Part shown: piece by piece, positions 63,656 to 64,000 of the stretch
Layout: each line of letters opens with the position of its first letter
Position numbering within the stretch: the stretch's first letter is position 1
Source: Paenarthrobacter sp. A20
GTDB taxonomy: Bacteria > Actinomycetota > Actinomycetes > Actinomycetales > Micrococcaceae
Direction: 5' to 3'
Length of the DNA stretch: 64,000 bases
Assembly (NCBI RefSeq): GCF_024168825.1
Contig: NZ_JALJWH010000001.1
Span: 4,650,001-4,714,000, forward strand
Made by a program: the position numbers and the translations under genes
Notes under the pieces: model-generated
The model's input: the letters and a program-made list of their open reading frames with translations, nothing else
The model's database searches: none
What the model was told of the DNA's origin: nothing

Positions 63656-64000
63656 GGATTCGGAGCGGCGCCGTGGCGTTGATGCTGGTCGTTTCAATCG
63701 GGCTTGCCGGCTGCGCCGGAAACCCAAGCGCGAGTTCGACGGAGTCAACCGTGCCAACTGCCAGTGATACACAGGAGGAACCGTTGATAGCCGAACTGAC
63801 CTGGCAGGAAGCTAAAGCAAGCACGGCAAAGGAAGCGCTGGAGATCGCGGCCTTGATCCCAAAGGACAAGATTACTTCCATAGTCCAGAAAGAGACGGGC
63901 GTTCTCCTATCCTGCAGCAATACCGAACACAACTGGAACGGTTCGACTTCGATCACGCTGACTGAGGGAAGCGAAGCTGAATCTGTCGTGAAAGAACTTG
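63652..64000 (+). CDS. small lipoprotein, copy 2 (cut by window edge)
   Basis: From GTG 63652, 116 codons are visible before the window ends. The signal has lipobox LAGC, and the mature part closely follows copy 1: SSTESTVP, TQEEP, ELTWQEAK, VLLSCSNTEHNWNGST and a TLTEGSE stretch. The N-terminal halves are strongly similar, so this is a recent paralogue; the lipobox linker is the best conserved part. Its role should match that of copy 1, perhaps with different specificity. Confidence 0.82.
   Translation, partial: MRIRSGAVALMLVVSIGLAGCAGNPSASSTESTVPTASDTQEEPLIAELTWQEAKASTAKEALEIAALIPKDKITSIVQKETGVLLSCSNTEHNWNGSTSITLTEGSEAESVVKEL

Noticed and set aside
1..64000. CRISPR array, prophage or insertion sequence
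   Set aside because: I found no spaced short repeats, transposase or integrase motifs, or phage structural genes.

Overview
The window is chromosomal DNA from a high-GC actinobacterium, most likely Arthrobacter/Paenarthrobacter or a close relative. I infer this from the G/C-rich third codon positions, frequent GTG/TTG starts, an LGFP-repeat envelope protein, an efeUOB iron operon behind an IdeR-type iron box, a furA-katA pair, PucR-family regulators beside GABA and glutaminase genes, and actinobacterial FprA-like reductases. I see no insertion sequence, phage gene, integrase, rRNA or CRISPR array. There is one tRNA gene (tRNA-Tyr). About 53 protein genes are supported, most as short operons with overlapping stop/start codons.

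Left part (1-17.4 kb): the end of a monooxygenase gene, a thioredoxin, an LGFP-SGNH secreted protein, a TetR-controlled ABC-2 exporter, a hot-dog thioesterase, a voltage-sensor-type potassium channel, tRNA-Tyr, YajQ, the EfeUOB iron importer, HtpX protease, an MFS exporter, an unassigned protein, and furA-katA for peroxide defence.

17.4-27.1 kb: a DUF2461 protein, a cationic amino acid permease, an alcohol/aldehyde oxidation operon (aldehyde dehydrogenase, zinc alcohol dehydrogenase, DUF779) behind its AcoR-like regulator, a first ferredoxin-NADP reductase and a RarD-type exporter.

27.1-39.2 kb: a polysaccharide-utilisation island. A secreted PL8 lyase would cut a uronate-containing polymer. 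A CUT1-type importer (binding lipoprotein plus two permeases, no ATPase) takes up fragments, and a GH29 alpha-fucosidase, a DUF2264 protein and a 2-hydroxyacid dehydrogenase would process them. A LacI regulator and two matching operators sit at the divergent promoter. The island is bracketed by two copies of a 65-nt palindrome with identical left arms, right arms differing by one base, and different loops.

39.2-47.0 kb: GABA catabolism (GabT, gamma-aminobutyraldehyde dehydrogenase, divergent PucR-type regulator), a CynX-like transporter coupled to a GntR regulator, and a metallo-beta-lactamase/double-rhodanese sulfur enzyme.

47.0-49.1 kb: a visibly less GC-rich patch with three unassigned exported or membrane proteins in one orientation, beside a perfect 25-bp palindrome.

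49.1-61 kb: a second ferredoxin-NADP reductase with siroheme synthase, an AlkD-like protein, glutaminase with a PucR/CdaR regulator, an amino acid permease followed by a large PLP decarboxylase, and a luciferase-like monooxygenase.

61-64 kb: a DUF1023 alpha/beta hydrolase with a helical, WXG/LXG-like N-terminus, translationally coupled to a lipoprotein. A second copy of the junction follows: a 29-codon degenerate copy of the hydrolase tail coupled to a paralogous lipoprotein that runs off the window. This tandem module and the palindrome-flanked polysaccharide island are the two most interesting signals.
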